From: Flavobacteriaceae bacterium GF1
GTDB taxonomy: Bacteria; Bacteroidota; Bacteroidia; Flavobacteriales; Flavobacteriaceae
Length of the DNA: 64,000 nt
Assembly: GCA_009797885.1 (NCBI GenBank)
Contig: WNKP01000001.1
Location: 682,001-746,000, forward strand
Reading direction: 5' to 3'
This document shows positions 8,959 through 18,600 of this stretch, piece after piece; the stretch's first letter is position 1, and the number at the start of each line of letters is the position of its first letter. Made by a program: the position numbers and the translations under genes. The notes beneath the pieces were generated by a model. It worked only from the letters and a program-made list of their open reading frames with translations, had not been told where the DNA came from and did not search any database.

Positions 8959-9876
8959 TTACTGTTTTAAAAGGCCATAGAGCATTGCCAGGTATTCTTC
9001 GGTGGTTTGTGCCCCACCATTGCCCAGATCATCGTATTCCATAAGAACTTTATCCGCTACCATTTCTTCAAGGGACTTTCCGCTTTTGATGCCATTTTCA
9101 ACAATTTGGACCGATTTTTTGAGCATATCCAAATACTCCCCCAACTCTTGCATGGTACTCACCCGTCCATGTCCCGGAACAACTTTACAATCCTTGGGAA
9201 AACGGGTTAAAATGTCTTCAAGGGACAGGATGAGCTGTTTTATATTTCCTCCACTACTTGTATACACTGCAGGAAACATCCCTTGAAAAAAAATATCCCC
9301 CAGATGTAAAACCTTTGATTCCTTGAAAAAAATGATAATATCGTTATCCGTATGACAATTGGGATAATGAATCATTTCCACGGTTTCCCCATTGAAGTGA
9401 ATTTCAAGATGTTCCGAAAAAGTGATTGTAGGGAGCAGGTCCAAAATTTGCGGTTTGGTACTGCTGTATGCCGCTAACCGTTTAAAGAGGTTTTTATGTC
9501 CAATAACCAGTGTACCTCCCTCTTTTAAGTTTTTATTTCCTTGAATATGGTCTCCATGAAAATGGGAATTTATGGCGATTTCAATTTTTTTGTCGGTAAT
9601 CTCTGCGACCGCTTTTTTTAGCTTCGGCATCATCCAATCATACATATTGTCTACAAGAAGGACTCCGTCCCCACCTATGGAAACGGTAACGTTCCCGCCG
9701 CCAAAACCAAGTATCCCCTCCATAAAATAGATGGAATCCGCAATCTTTGATGTTTTGACCTCGACCGCCCGCCATTCTTGGGCTGAACCAAAAGTTATGG
9801 TGGAAAGGAATACGGTCAACGTAATACGGGTTCCCCTGTCCAAAAAGAGCGGCCATTTTCGATTGCCTGATTTCAT
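8959..9876 (-). CDS. Secreted metallo-beta-lactamase-fold hydrolase
   Basis: I place the start at the ATG at 9876, giving 305 aa beginning MKSGNRKW with a signal peptide ending FGSAQ; the frame extends 18 codons further upstream but that part is polar and would bury the signal. The core has the zinc motif HFHGDH, a downstream His in PNCHTDND, an HLGDIF block and GHG near the end, all expected for a dinuclear metallo-hydrolase of the MBL fold. The cyclase/quinoprotein-relay-like subgroup is the closest fit; the substrate is unknown. It is the first gene of the cluster with the VOC protein and esterase, divergent from the TPR kinase. Confidence 0.83.
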   Translation of the reverse strand: MKSGNRKWPLFLDRGTRITLTVFLSTITFGSAQEWRAVEVKTSKIADSIYFMEGILGFGGGNVTVSIGGDGVLLVDNMYDWMMPKLKKAVAEITDKKIEIAINSHFHGDHIQGNKNLKEGGTLVIGHKNLFKRLAAYSSTKPQILDLLPTITFSEHLEIHFNGETVEMIHYPNCHTDNDIIIFFKESKVLHLGDIFFQGMFPAVYTSSGGNIKQLILSLEDILTRFPKDCKVVPGHGRVSTMQELGEYLDMLKKSVQIVENGIKSGKSLEEMVADKVLMEYDDLGNGGAQTTEEYLAMLYGLLKQ

Positions 9877-10072
9877 GGTGTACTGGTTATATGTGGCTTT
9901 CCCTGTTGGGTTGCATGGCGTTACTATCACTGCATTCCACTTTTGCCAGTCGAAAAGTACATTTGAAACGGTCTGTGGATCATGGTTGTTTACTACTATT
10001 CTTTTTTTATGAAATACAACTATAGGGCATCTGTGTTTTTTCTAGTATTTTGAATAGCATAAAACAGCACAA

Positions 10073-11995
10073 ATGTCTTGCTACATAAAGAAACTGTGTA
10101 TTGCCTTTTTGGTACTGATTACCAACGGCATTTTTAGCACCCAAGGGGTTTATGCCGTTGATACCGTTTTTTTAAACTCCAATACGGCTCTAAAACCCAT
10201 ACAGCAACCCGAACTGGATGAGTTAATGGCCAATAGTACCGCAGGTTCCGTGCTATTAAAGCTGGAAAGGTATTTTAAGGCGCGAAAAGCCTATTCCAAA
10301 TATCATTCGAGCGATAAAAAAATTAGACTGCTCAGCTTGAATACTTTGACCAACTACTTAATTGAAACCAAAGCGCTCGACAGTGCTTTAAACGTAAATG
10401 AAAGGGCCCTAAAAATACGGCTGGACACCAACAGGGAACTCATGGTAGAGGCCTATCACAATGCCGCCACCATCCAATATGAACTGTCGTATTACAATGA
10501 TGGAATGGAGTGGAGTTTAAAGGCCCTGGATTTGGCACAACGCATTGGGGACAAAAAAGGACAAATCGAGGCGTTTAACGATGCCGGCATCACCCATTGG
10601 CGATTTGGAAATATTACCAAGGCGAAGGAGTATCTAGAGGAAGCCCTGGACATGAGCCGATTGGACCCCGTTGATTATCAGTCAACCATCCTTTCGAATT
10701 TGGGATTGGTCTATCTCGAAGAAAAAAACTATGAAAAAGCCATCGAACTCTTCGAAAGTTCGGTAGCAATTGATGTAAGGAAAAATGAAGGCCATCAAAT
10801 AGGCATCACCTACAACAACCTGGGACTGGCCCATAAACAACTTAACAGATTTAAAGGGGCCAATAGGTATCTGGAGAAGGCTTACCGAATAAGTAAAGCC
10901 AATAAGGACTATAAAAATGTTGTGCTGTCCCTTGGCAATAACTCTAGGGTATTGGCAAAACTGGGAATGTACGATGAGGCTAGGGAAAAACTTGATGAGG
11001 CCTTGGATATACTGAAAATGACACGCTCCAGTGATGGCTATGCCCATATTCATTATGCGTACTTCCTATTGGAGAATGAGATTGGGAATTATGAATCCGC
11101 TTTATCCAATTTACAGTTACACCATACTTGGAAAGACAGTGTCTTGCTCAAAAACAACAAGGCAAAAATCACGGAATTGAATCTCAAGCATGAAGCCAGA
11201 CAAAAGGAAAACCAGATTCTAAGGTTATCCGAGCAGAACCTTATCCAAGAAAGGGACCTTCTAAAAAAAGACCGTATGATCAAGACTTTTGTACTGGGCG
11301 GGTTAGTATTGATTTTGCTCCTTATTTCCATTGCCTTTATTTTTCTAAAACGAGCGGAACTCAGGAAGCAGAAAATGATTTTCGATACTATTGCCAAAAC
11401 GGAAATTGAGGAACAGCATCGAATTGCCCGAGACCTGCATGATAGTATTGGAACCATGCTTGCCTCCCTTAAAAATCATCTTTCCTTGATAATGGTGAAA
11501 AACCAAAAAAGTGCGACCGCTCTTGACCAAGCCAAAAAAATGCTCACCAAATCCATAGAGGAAACCCGAAGGATTTCCCATAACATGATGCCCGAAGAGC
11601 TTATTAAATTTGGGTTGGTTTCCGCTATAGAAGGCATTTTGGATGATATAAGGGTGTCTTGCAATATGAAGGTCACCTTTGAGCATGACATGAACAATAC
11701 CATTATTGACAAGTCCAAGGAACTACACATTTATAGGATAGTACAGGAACTTGTCCAAAACAGTCTAAAGCATTCCAAATCCGATTTTTTAACGGTAATT
11801 TTAAAATGCGATGACCGCCACATTTCCTTAAAGGTGGAAGACAAGGGCAAAGGATTTGAATATGTAAAGGAAATGGCCAATGGGTATGGCCTAAAAAATA
11901 TACAATCGCGTGTTGCCTTTTTAAAAGGAAAACTGAGTATAGAGACCCAAATCAATAAAGGATCAATTGTAAACCTTAATATCCCGTTATCATGA
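10073..11995 (+). CDS. TPR-domain sensor histidine kinase (HisKA_3 type)
   Basis: 640 aa. A signal sequence (about 1-28) leads into a periplasmic array of tetratricopeptide repeats (about 85-370, for example the YEKAIELFESS and FNDAGITHWRFGN units), a coiled coil, one membrane helix (about 403-423), a dimerisation/phosphoacceptor domain with H456 in IARDLHDSIG, and a C-terminal HATPase ending GYGLKNIQSRV. This is the NarX/DesK class that pairs with LuxR-type regulators. The stop overlaps the start of such a regulator (ATGA), so the two form a coupled two-component system. The TPR part is the likely input, binding a protein or peptide in the periplasm. Confidence 0.92.
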   Translation: MSCYIKKLCIAFLVLITNGIFSTQGVYAVDTVFLNSNTALKPIQQPELDELMANSTAGSVLLKLERYFKARKAYSKYHSSDKKIRLLSLNTLTNYLIETKALDSALNVNERALKIRLDTNRELMVEAYHNAATIQYELSYYNDGMEWSLKALDLAQRIGDKKGQIEAFNDAGITHWRFGNITKAKEYLEEALDMSRLDPVDYQSTILSNLGLVYLEEKNYEKAIELFESSVAIDVRKNEGHQIGITYNNLGLAHKQLNRFKGANRYLEKAYRISKANKDYKNVVLSLGNNSRVLAKLGMYDEAREKLDEALDILKMTRSSDGYAHIHYAYFLLENEIGNYESALSNLQLHHTWKDSVLLKNNKAKITELNLKHEARQKENQILRLSEQNLIQERDLLKKDRMIKTFVLGGLVLILLLISIAFIFLKRAELRKQKMIFDTIAKTEIEEQHRIARDLHDSIGTMLASLKNHLSLIMVKNQKSATALDQAKKMLTKSIEETRRISHNMMPEELIKFGLVSAIEGILDDIRVSCNMKVTFEHDMNNTIIDKSKELHIYRIVQELVQNSLKHSKSDFLTVILKCDDRHISLKVEDKGKGFEYVKEMANGYGLKNIQSRVAFLKGKLSIETQINKGSIVNLNIPLS

Positions 11996-12621
11996 TCAAG
12001 GTAATAATAGCAGATGACCACCGAATATTCCGGGAAGGAATAGTAGCGCTCCTGGCCGATGAAAAAAACATAGAAGTTATTGCGGAATCCAACAATGGGC
12101 AAGAATTGATGAACCTATTGAAAGGGCTAAAACCCAATGTGGTTTTAATGGACATTGAGATGCCCATTATGAATGGTATTGACTGTACCCGGGAAATCGT
12201 CGCTAAATATCCCTCCATAAAAATTATCGCCCTTTCCATGCATATTCAATCCGCCTTTATCAAACAAATGCTAAAAGCCGGGGTCCACGGATACCTGCAA
12301 AAAGACATTGGCAAGAAAGAATTGGTAAAAGCGATCGAGACCGTTATGAAAACAGGCAGTTATTTTGGTGACAAAATAGGCAACCTGGTCCTTTTGAGCC
12401 TCAGGGAAAGTGAAAAAAGCCACGAACTCACCCCCCGGGAAAAGGAAATCATTCAATTGATCGTAAACCAGAACACCACTGATGAAATTGCCAATATTCT
12501 GCACATTAGTAAGTACACGGTAGAATCGCATCGACAGAACATTTTATTGAAGTTGGATTTGCGCAATACCGCCGGATTGGTCAAGTATGCCATTGAAAAT
12601 GCCATTGTGGTGGAAAAATGA
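11992..12621 (+). CDS. NarL/FixJ-family response regulator
   Basis: 209 aa. The receiver domain (1-120) has D8-D9, the phospho-acceptor D54 in VVLMDIEMP and the lysine in YLQKDIG. The LuxR-type helix-turn-helix (about 145-205) starts at ELTPREKEIIQLI and includes the recognition helix ISKYTVESHRQNI. It is translationally coupled to the TPR kinase. It is followed by a strong bidirectional terminator that separates it from the convergent SusD/SusC genes, so those are not in its operon, although they could be regulated by it. Confidence 0.94.
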   Translation: MIKVIIADDHRIFREGIVALLADEKNIEVIAESNNGQELMNLLKGLKPNVVLMDIEMPIMNGIDCTREIVAKYPSIKIIALSMHIQSAFIKQMLKAGVHGYLQKDIGKKELVKAIETVMKTGSYFGDKIGNLVLLSLRESEKSHELTPREKEIIQLIVNQNTTDEIANILHISKYTVESHRQNILLKLDLRNTAGLVKYAIENAIVVEK

Positions 12622-12707
12622 GCTTTGCGAATGGCTCAACGTGATAGCCCTCACATTTAGGCCTTAGGGTGCCATTAAGGGAAAACTGGATAACACCCTT
12701 ATCCAAT

Positions 12708-12739
12708 AAAAAACCACCAAAAGAATTTGGTGGTTTTTT
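12708..12739. terminator. Bidirectional rho-independent terminator
   Basis: Perfect 14-bp inverted repeat (AAAAAACCACCAAA, loop of 4, then its complement ending TTTTTT) between the convergent response regulator gene and the SusD gene. A/T tails on both sides fit termination in both directions. Confidence 0.9.
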
Positions 12740-12790
12740 GTATTCCTATTGTCGTTCCCTCGCAAAGGAATGGAAAGGGACTTATCGACA

Positions 12791-14215
12791 TCAATGAAAT
12801 GGCAATACCAAATCGGATTCTTTATTACCCACTAAAATCTGGGTCACATCAACAACAGTTGTCGCTACCCCGGCAGCAGCATCGTAGGTAATGGCATCCA
12901 GGTCGGTCACTACCGAAGCAATAAAGGGAGGAATTACCGGAACCGTTCCCGGATCGCCCATGGAAATATTGTCATTCTGCAGGATCTCATTTTCATCAAT
13001 GACCAGTTTGATTCCCATATCCACAAAACGAATTCCTTCAGCAATGAATACCTCCTGTCTTGTTCTGTACAGTAGTTCCACGGCGTTGTCACCGGCCACC
13101 ATCATGTCCACATCAAATTCGGTTAAAGATGTGCCGGAAACCGCAGGAATATCCACATTTCCGGCCTGTCTATCCAAAACCAGTCCCAATCCCCTAAAAT
13201 TCACTGCCACGTTGGCATTATTAGGCCTTGAACCAGGGGCATTCTCAGTCCTTCCCTCTATACTGTCATCAATGCTCCTTACCTCTCGGGTCGCAATTAC
13301 GTCCAGTAAATCCCTAAGGTTATCCTGGGCCGTGGCAATGTTTCCGTCCGAAATATTGGCCTCTGCAAGAATCAGATGGGCTTCCTCCGCTTTTAAATAA
13401 TGTACCGGAGGGTCTTCCAGTGGTGTAAGGAAAGAATATTTTGGGTCCAAAAAATCCAAGGTAGGCAATGGCTGGAGATCGTCAAAAGTACCCCGGGCAA
13501 ATAGGGCCGCTTCCATGGTATTGGTTGGTCCATTGGCTTGATCAAAGGTCGCAAATCGATCAAAACTTCCATCCAGGGCCAGTGCCTGTTGGGCAGCGGC
13601 CACGGCATCCGCTTTGTTTCCCAGGTAGTAATTTGCCCTGGCCTTTGCCAAATGGTACTCCGGTAAGGGGTTTATGCCAATAGCCAGGTCAAAAGCCGCA
13701 ATCGCATCCCGGTAGTTTTGGGCCGAACTCACTGGGATACCTACAGGTTCTTGGGGCAAGGCGGAAAAATACATTGCCGAATACAGTAATGAAATTCCAT
13801 AAAAGAAATGGTACTCCGCCTCCGTTGTTGCCACATATTCAGGATCTGCCGGGCCTACTTCGGTCAATCCAAACACTGCCATCTCCCGAAGTCTCTGAAT
13901 CGTGAATCCAGCATTTCTTATGTTGGGATCGGTAATTTGAATGTCCAATTCATCCATAAACTGACTAAAGAATGTTTGGGTGTTCACATAATTGTCAGAG
14001 CCCAATTCCGCCAATACCAAAGTATTGTTGATTGCCAGCGAAAGCTGTCTTTCCAAACCCGTAAGCCAAATAACCGAGGAATTTGGCTGTCCGATTACCG
14101 ACTCTTCGGACAAATTGGGATTTTCCACTTCGGTAAAATCTACTACATTACTGAAATCATCAGTACAACTAATAGCCAGAAAAAGGATGCTAAAAACTAT
14201 AATTATCTTATTCAT
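12791..14215 (-). CDS. SusD/RagB-family outer membrane lipoprotein
   Basis: 474 aa. The signal peptide ends in a lipobox (FLAISC), followed by acidic residues, so the protein is a surface-facing lipoprotein. The body shows TPR-like helices around 150-215 (EYHLAKARANYYLGNKADAV) and the conserved late motif HYLKAEEAHLILAEA, both typical of SusD/RagB glycan- or peptide-binding lids that close on SusC transporters. Its SusC partner lies 17 bp upstream on the same strand. No glycoside hydrolase follows, so the substrate may be a peptide or small molecule rather than a polysaccharide. Confidence 0.9.
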   Translation of the reverse strand: MNKIIIVFSILFLAISCTDDFSNVVDFTEVENPNLSEESVIGQPNSSVIWLTGLERQLSLAINNTLVLAELGSDNYVNTQTFFSQFMDELDIQITDPNIRNAGFTIQRLREMAVFGLTEVGPADPEYVATTEAEYHFFYGISLLYSAMYFSALPQEPVGIPVSSAQNYRDAIAAFDLAIGINPLPEYHLAKARANYYLGNKADAVAAAQQALALDGSFDRFATFDQANGPTNTMEAALFARGTFDDLQPLPTLDFLDPKYSFLTPLEDPPVHYLKAEEAHLILAEANISDGNIATAQDNLRDLLDVIATREVRSIDDSIEGRTENAPGSRPNNANVAVNFRGLGLVLDRQAGNVDIPAVSGTSLTEFDVDMMVAGDNAVELLYRTRQEVFIAEGIRFVDMGIKLVIDENEILQNDNISMGDPGTVPVIPPFIASVVTDLDAITYDAAAGVATTVVDVTQILVGNKESDLVLPFH

Positions 14216-14232
14216 TTTTTCTTTTTTATCGG

Positions 14233-17046
14233 TTAAAATTGAAATCGTAAAGAACTCAGGAAGATTCTGGGCAAGGATTCCGTTCCATAGGCAAAACCAC
14301 CACTGGCAAATCCATTTTGCAGCGCAATCCCAGAACCAGTGTTCTCGGGATCAAAGTTTCCTGCTGTCCAGTTAAAGGGGTTGGTTACCGTGAGGCCAAA
14401 CCGTATGTTGGAAAAAGGCTTTACCACATTTCCAAAATCATAGGAAGCACCAATGGTTCTTATCTTGAGAAAATCATTGTCAAAAACAAAAAAGTTCACA
14501 TAGTTGAACGGAGAGGTGTTACCGTTCAGTTCTTCAGGAATGCCCTCACTATCAAATTCCCGTAAGTTTCTCAATAGAAAACTTAGGTCAGTAATCTTGC
14601 CCCCAAACTGGTAATCCCCCGTGGCAAAAAGATTAAAACTACCCCATGTGTAATTCAATCCAATTGAACCAAAATAAGGAGCAAACGTATCGCCTAAATT
14701 GGAATTGGGTTCAAATTCATAGGAACCATCGTCCTGAAGCACGGCAGCAGTGCCCCTTAGATACCCCAAACTCTGACCCTCTTCCACCACGGAGCCGATA
14801 ACCTGGAATCCTCCTACCACGAATGGAGCTCCTCCCCCTGAACTTACCACTACATTTTCATTGGTGTTATAAGAAAGGTTAATTCCCAGACGGTGCTTTT
14901 TGGTTTGGATCAAAGTCGCGTCCAGCGCGAATTCCCATCCTTTGTTGGATACTTCCCCAATGTTTTGAATTTGGTTCAATTGACCGTCCGATGGTGGGGA
15001 TATAGGTGTAAAAAGTGCGTCCTCGGTAGTAGCGTCGTATCGTGTACCGCTCAAATTGAGTCGATTTCCAAAAAAACCCAGTTCCAAACCGAATTCGGTG
15101 GTCTTCACCCGTTCCGAAACCAAATCGGGATTTCCGGGATTGGCGAATGTGAAAGAAGGTGCCCCTAAAAAAGAATTCAGCGAAAAGGTCCTGTCCTGTG
15201 AAAATGGCTGTGCAAAATTGGTGGCTTCCCCATAATTTGCCCTGAGCTTTATCGTCGAGACGATATCATTAATCCCATTTCTTTTATAAAAATCGTGGTC
15301 GGAAAGGTTGTAGACCATGCCAATTTTTGGAAGGAACAAAGGATTGGTGTTCTCTCCCGCAGAGGTATTTCTGTCCAGTCTGCCCCCCAGTTCCAAAAAA
15401 GCTACATTGAAGAAACCAACGTTCTCCAAAAAATAGAGGCCATAATTGGCATTTTCCAATACAAAATCCAAGACGGTTTGGGTGGCAAAATTGTTGACGG
15501 ATCGCGTTCCATCCACACCGCCTGTACCATTGATCTGATTTTGCCTATCCGTACTTCTAAAGAACTGCCCTCCTAAAATTGTAACAAAAGAAAAGTCATT
15601 TAAATTAGCTTTATGGGTAAAATTGAGATCTGCGGTAACCGTAAAGGCATTTCGCAACAACCGCCCCAGGATGGCCTGGTCGGTAGTCCCTTCCGGAATG
15701 GTACCTGTGGCCACTTGAAAACTATTGCTTTGGATTTGTTCCGAAACGGAAGTTCGATAGTCTATCCCTATTGTTGCATTGGCCTGAAGGGCATTTGAAA
15801 AGGTATACGTAAATTTATTCGACCCTGTAATCCTATTTATGGTTTGCGTATTGTCCACCAAAGGGTTTATCCTATCCGATCTTTCCAATTCGGCCTGCCA
15901 TTCTTCATCGGTAAGCTCATCCAAATTGCCACGCCCCGCACTCTCAAAACCAGAAAATCTTGAAAGCGTGGTAAAATTGGCATTGAAGTCCAGGTTGGAT
16001 TCAAAACCGGTATAGGAGAACGAACCTTGATAATCCATCTTTTTAGATAATTTGGCTTTGTATCCAAAAGTGAACGAGCGTTTTACCTGCTCGTTCAAAT
16101 TGTTGAAGGAATCATCCTTGTACAGGCTTCCCCCAAAATTGTAGGAAAACCCTTTTCCTCCACCGCTAAAACCAACTTTGAACTCTTGGGACAATCCAGT
16201 ACTGAACAGCGCCTCGGCAGTCCTTTTGTATCTTAAATAGTCCTCTGTTCCTTTGATTACACCCAAACTACTCTCAAAAAAGGCAGTTGCCCTGCCCTCG
16301 CGACCTTTTTTGGTAATGACCTGAATTACCCCGTTGGCGGCATCGGCACCATACAAGGTGGTCGCGGCGCCCCCTTTGATGTATTCAATTCGCTCTATGG
16401 ATTCCACGGGAATATCCGCAAGGGCTGAAACATTGGCGCCTCCAGTACCCAAGCCCAACTGCGGGCTTGAATTCAAATTGTCCACCCTAACCCCATCCAC
16501 AATAATTACGGGAGTAGAGGAGGTAGCTGCAGAAATTGGGCCCCTGGTCCGTATTATGGAAGCGGTGCCAGGTTGCCCGGAACTTAACCTTATCTGGGCA
16601 CTTGGTGTGCTGGCCTGCAGCATCGCATCTATCTGATTGGAGGGGAGTTTGTCAATATCTTCCTCCGTTAGCACGTCCACCGTAGTGGATAGCTTTCGCT
16701 TTTGGATACCGGAGCCCTGGCCGGTTACAATGACTTCTTCCAATGCTTCTGCATCCTCAACCATTTGGATATCGATCACATTGGATTCCCCTATGGGTTG
16801 TGTTACCGTTTTTTGTCCCAGATAGGAAAAAATCAGGGTTTGGCCATCGTTCCCTTGGATGGTATAGTTTCCGTCAAAATCGGTCTGTGTGCCATTGCTT
16901 GTTCCTTGAACAATCACATTGACCCCTGGCAAGGGCAGCCCGTTTTGATCGGTAACCGTACCTCTGATTGTTTTGTTCTGTGCCAGTGTAATTGTAGTTC
17001 CCAAAATAAAGAATACCAACACCAGCCAATAATTACTTCGATCCAT
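14233..17046 (-). CDS. SusC/RagA-family TonB-dependent outer membrane transporter
   Basis: 937 aa. After a signal peptide (about 1-22, ending LAQ) there is a carboxypeptidase-regulatory-like domain (about 25-95, IRGTVTDQNGLPLPGVNV), a plug domain (about 105-245, with the RTRG and PVIIVDGVRV blocks) and a beta-barrel ending in an aromatic residue (LSSLRFQF). It imports a ligand captured by the SusD lipoprotein, using TonB energy. The pair is transcribed alone; the next regulator in the same direction is the membrane AraC protein upstream. Confidence 0.95.
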   Translation of the reverse strand: MDRSNYWLVLVFFILGTTITLAQNKTIRGTVTDQNGLPLPGVNVIVQGTSNGTQTDFDGNYTIQGNDGQTLIFSYLGQKTVTQPIGESNVIDIQMVEDAEALEEVIVTGQGSGIQKRKLSTTVDVLTEEDIDKLPSNQIDAMLQASTPSAQIRLSSGQPGTASIIRTRGPISAATSSTPVIIVDGVRVDNLNSSPQLGLGTGGANVSALADIPVESIERIEYIKGGAATTLYGADAANGVIQVITKKGREGRATAFFESSLGVIKGTEDYLRYKRTAEALFSTGLSQEFKVGFSGGGKGFSYNFGGSLYKDDSFNNLNEQVKRSFTFGYKAKLSKKMDYQGSFSYTGFESNLDFNANFTTLSRFSGFESAGRGNLDELTDEEWQAELERSDRINPLVDNTQTINRITGSNKFTYTFSNALQANATIGIDYRTSVSEQIQSNSFQVATGTIPEGTTDQAILGRLLRNAFTVTADLNFTHKANLNDFSFVTILGGQFFRSTDRQNQINGTGGVDGTRSVNNFATQTVLDFVLENANYGLYFLENVGFFNVAFLELGGRLDRNTSAGENTNPLFLPKIGMVYNLSDHDFYKRNGINDIVSTIKLRANYGEATNFAQPFSQDRTFSLNSFLGAPSFTFANPGNPDLVSERVKTTEFGLELGFFGNRLNLSGTRYDATTEDALFTPISPPSDGQLNQIQNIGEVSNKGWEFALDATLIQTKKHRLGINLSYNTNENVVVSSGGGAPFVVGGFQVIGSVVEEGQSLGYLRGTAAVLQDDGSYEFEPNSNLGDTFAPYFGSIGLNYTWGSFNLFATGDYQFGGKITDLSFLLRNLREFDSEGIPEELNGNTSPFNYVNFFVFDNDFLKIRTIGASYDFGNVVKPFSNIRFGLTVTNPFNWTAGNFDPENTGSGIALQNGFASGGFAYGTESLPRIFLSSLRFQF

Positions 17047-17271
17047 GAATTTTAGAATTTAGGTTAGAGATTATTTGAGCTAGTGCAACCGAGAAAGGAG
17101 GGCAAAAGGTAAATTTTAGCTAATTCAAATCACCTTACAAATGAGAACAAAACCAACAGACCAATTTCGCGTCTTAAATAGTGTAAGACCCCAGTGACCC
17201 TGCCTTTACAATTGCGGGGTAAAACAAATGAATAGCGGTTCGGAAAGGGTTATTTTAAATTGGGGTTGACC

Positions 17272-17290
17272 AAAAACCTGACGCAGGTTT
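17272..17290 (-). terminator. Terminator after the membrane AraC gene
   Basis: AAACCTG, three-base loop, CAGGTTT followed by T-rich sequence when read on the minus strand, starting 13 bp after the AraC gene's stop codon. Confidence 0.6.
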
Positions 17291-17302
17291 ACCGTTAACC
17301 CA

Positions 17303-18415
17303 TCACGCAGATATACTAAGCTCAACATACCTTTTTGGGGTGTGTCCCGTGGATTTTTTAAAGGCTTTGTAAAATGAAACTTTGTTGTTGAACCCCGTTT
17401 GATAAACAATTTCAATAACTTTTAATTGGCAATCCTCTTGGTTTTTCAAAAGTGTTTTTGCTTCCTCAATTCTGAACCTATTTATGAAATCATAAAAGCC
17501 CATTTCAAATTGCTCATTGATGATTTGGGATACATAGTGCCGTGGGATACTTAAGCGATTTGCAAGATTGTCCAACGTAAGATCATTGTTCAAATAGAGT
17601 TTCTCTTCTTCGATTAATCTTAATAGTTTGTTCTTCAGCTCTTCTGATAGTTCCTGAGACAATCCACTACGACAATATTTTTCAGGAGGTCCTGCTTTTT
17701 TGAGCTCATTTTTATCCCATAATATTTTGGGATGGAAATAGGCCACATAGCCCAAAATCAGAACAAAAGCACCAATGGTACCAAGGGTAAGAATATCAGA
17801 ATAAACGACCATAATGGTATTTAGGTTCAAGGAAATAAATAGGGTAAGGAAAAGATACACGGCAAATAAGATCGTCACCCAATTCCTAAGAAGATTACCA
17901 AATCTGCTATGGTTCCTTTTTAAAAAAACCCCTATCCCAAAACCATAAAGTATCAGATGAACAATTAACGTGTAGGGGTCAAAAACAAACTGGTACAGTT
18001 GGCCTAAATAAAATAGCCCCAAATACTCTCCCAGAATACCCCCTGTTGTGATAAGTGCGGGAAAAAAATGAAGTAAACTCACCGTTTTGTACCTTCCTTG
18101 ACCCAGTAAATTGAAAATATACAGGTAATTCAAAGGGCCAATGGTAAACAATATAATCCTAATGAATCCGTCATCCAATATGGAGGGCCTATGAGCAGGT
18201 TGATACAAAAATATAATGGCATAGGTCAAAACAATAACGCAGTACGAAACCACCACAAGACCAAGACGGAAATTCGATGTATTGCTTTGCACCCCTTTAC
18301 CGATGATCAAGAGACTCAACAGTACCCCTTGACTCGCCAACACCAAAGAACAACTTGTCCACAAATTCAACACATCAAAAGCTCCGGGGGATTCCATTAT
18401 CACAGATAAAACCAT
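17303..18415 (-). CDS. Membrane-anchored AraC-family transcriptional regulator
   Basis: About 370 aa starting at the ATG at 18415; a GTG two codons earlier is also in frame. Seven hydrophobic segments fill about residues 20-235, and the last 100 residues are an AraC DNA-binding domain (LTLDNLANRLSIPRHYVSQ for the first HTH, NNKVSFYKAFKKSTGHTP for the second). Same architecture as the regulator at 6242-7372. It is encoded just upstream of, and on the same strand as, the SusC/SusD genes, separated by a terminator and about 250 bp, which makes it a plausible regulator of that transport pair. Confidence 0.87.
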   Translation of the reverse strand: MVLSVIMESPGAFDVLNLWTSCSLVLASQGVLLSLLIIGKGVQSNTSNFRLGLVVVSYCVIVLTYAIIFLYQPAHRPSILDDGFIRIILFTIGPLNYLYIFNLLGQGRYKTVSLLHFFPALITTGGILGEYLGLFYLGQLYQFVFDPYTLIVHLILYGFGIGVFLKRNHSRFGNLLRNWVTILFAVYLFLTLFISLNLNTIMVVYSDILTLGTIGAFVLILGYVAYFHPKILWDKNELKKAGPPEKYCRSGLSQELSEELKNKLLRLIEEEKLYLNNDLTLDNLANRLSIPRHYVSQIINEQFEMGFYDFINRFRIEEAKTLLKNQEDCQLKVIEIVYQTGFNNKVSFYKAFKKSTGHTPKRYVELSISA

Positions 18416-18520
18416 TTGCACCTAATTTTATTCCTTCCAATTTTTATCTCTAAAGTAGGGCTTCTTTAACGTGGACCAATCCTAGGTATTTACCAAACTT
18501 TCCCTAGTTGTTATCTACTA

Positions 18521-18568
18521 AAAAATGCATTGGTCCATTCATTTTACGAATGCCACCAATGCATTTTT
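18521..18568. terminator. Long-stem terminator between barrel gene and AraC gene
   Basis: A perfect 13-bp inverted repeat (AAAAATGCATTGG and its complement) with a 22-base loop that itself contains a short ATTC/GAAT stem, flanked by A and T tails. It lies downstream of the 18590-19324 gene. Confidence 0.75.
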
Positions 18569-18580
18569 AACCAAGGATGA

Positions 18581-18600
18581 AAACCTGGATTACCAGGTTT
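18581..18600 (-). terminator. Hairpin spanning the stop codon of the barrel gene
   Basis: On the minus strand AAACCTGG, loop TAAT, CCAGGTTT followed by TTC. The TAA stop codon of the barrel gene is in the loop. It may act as a terminator or as a 3' mRNA stabiliser ahead of the larger hairpin. Confidence 0.55.
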
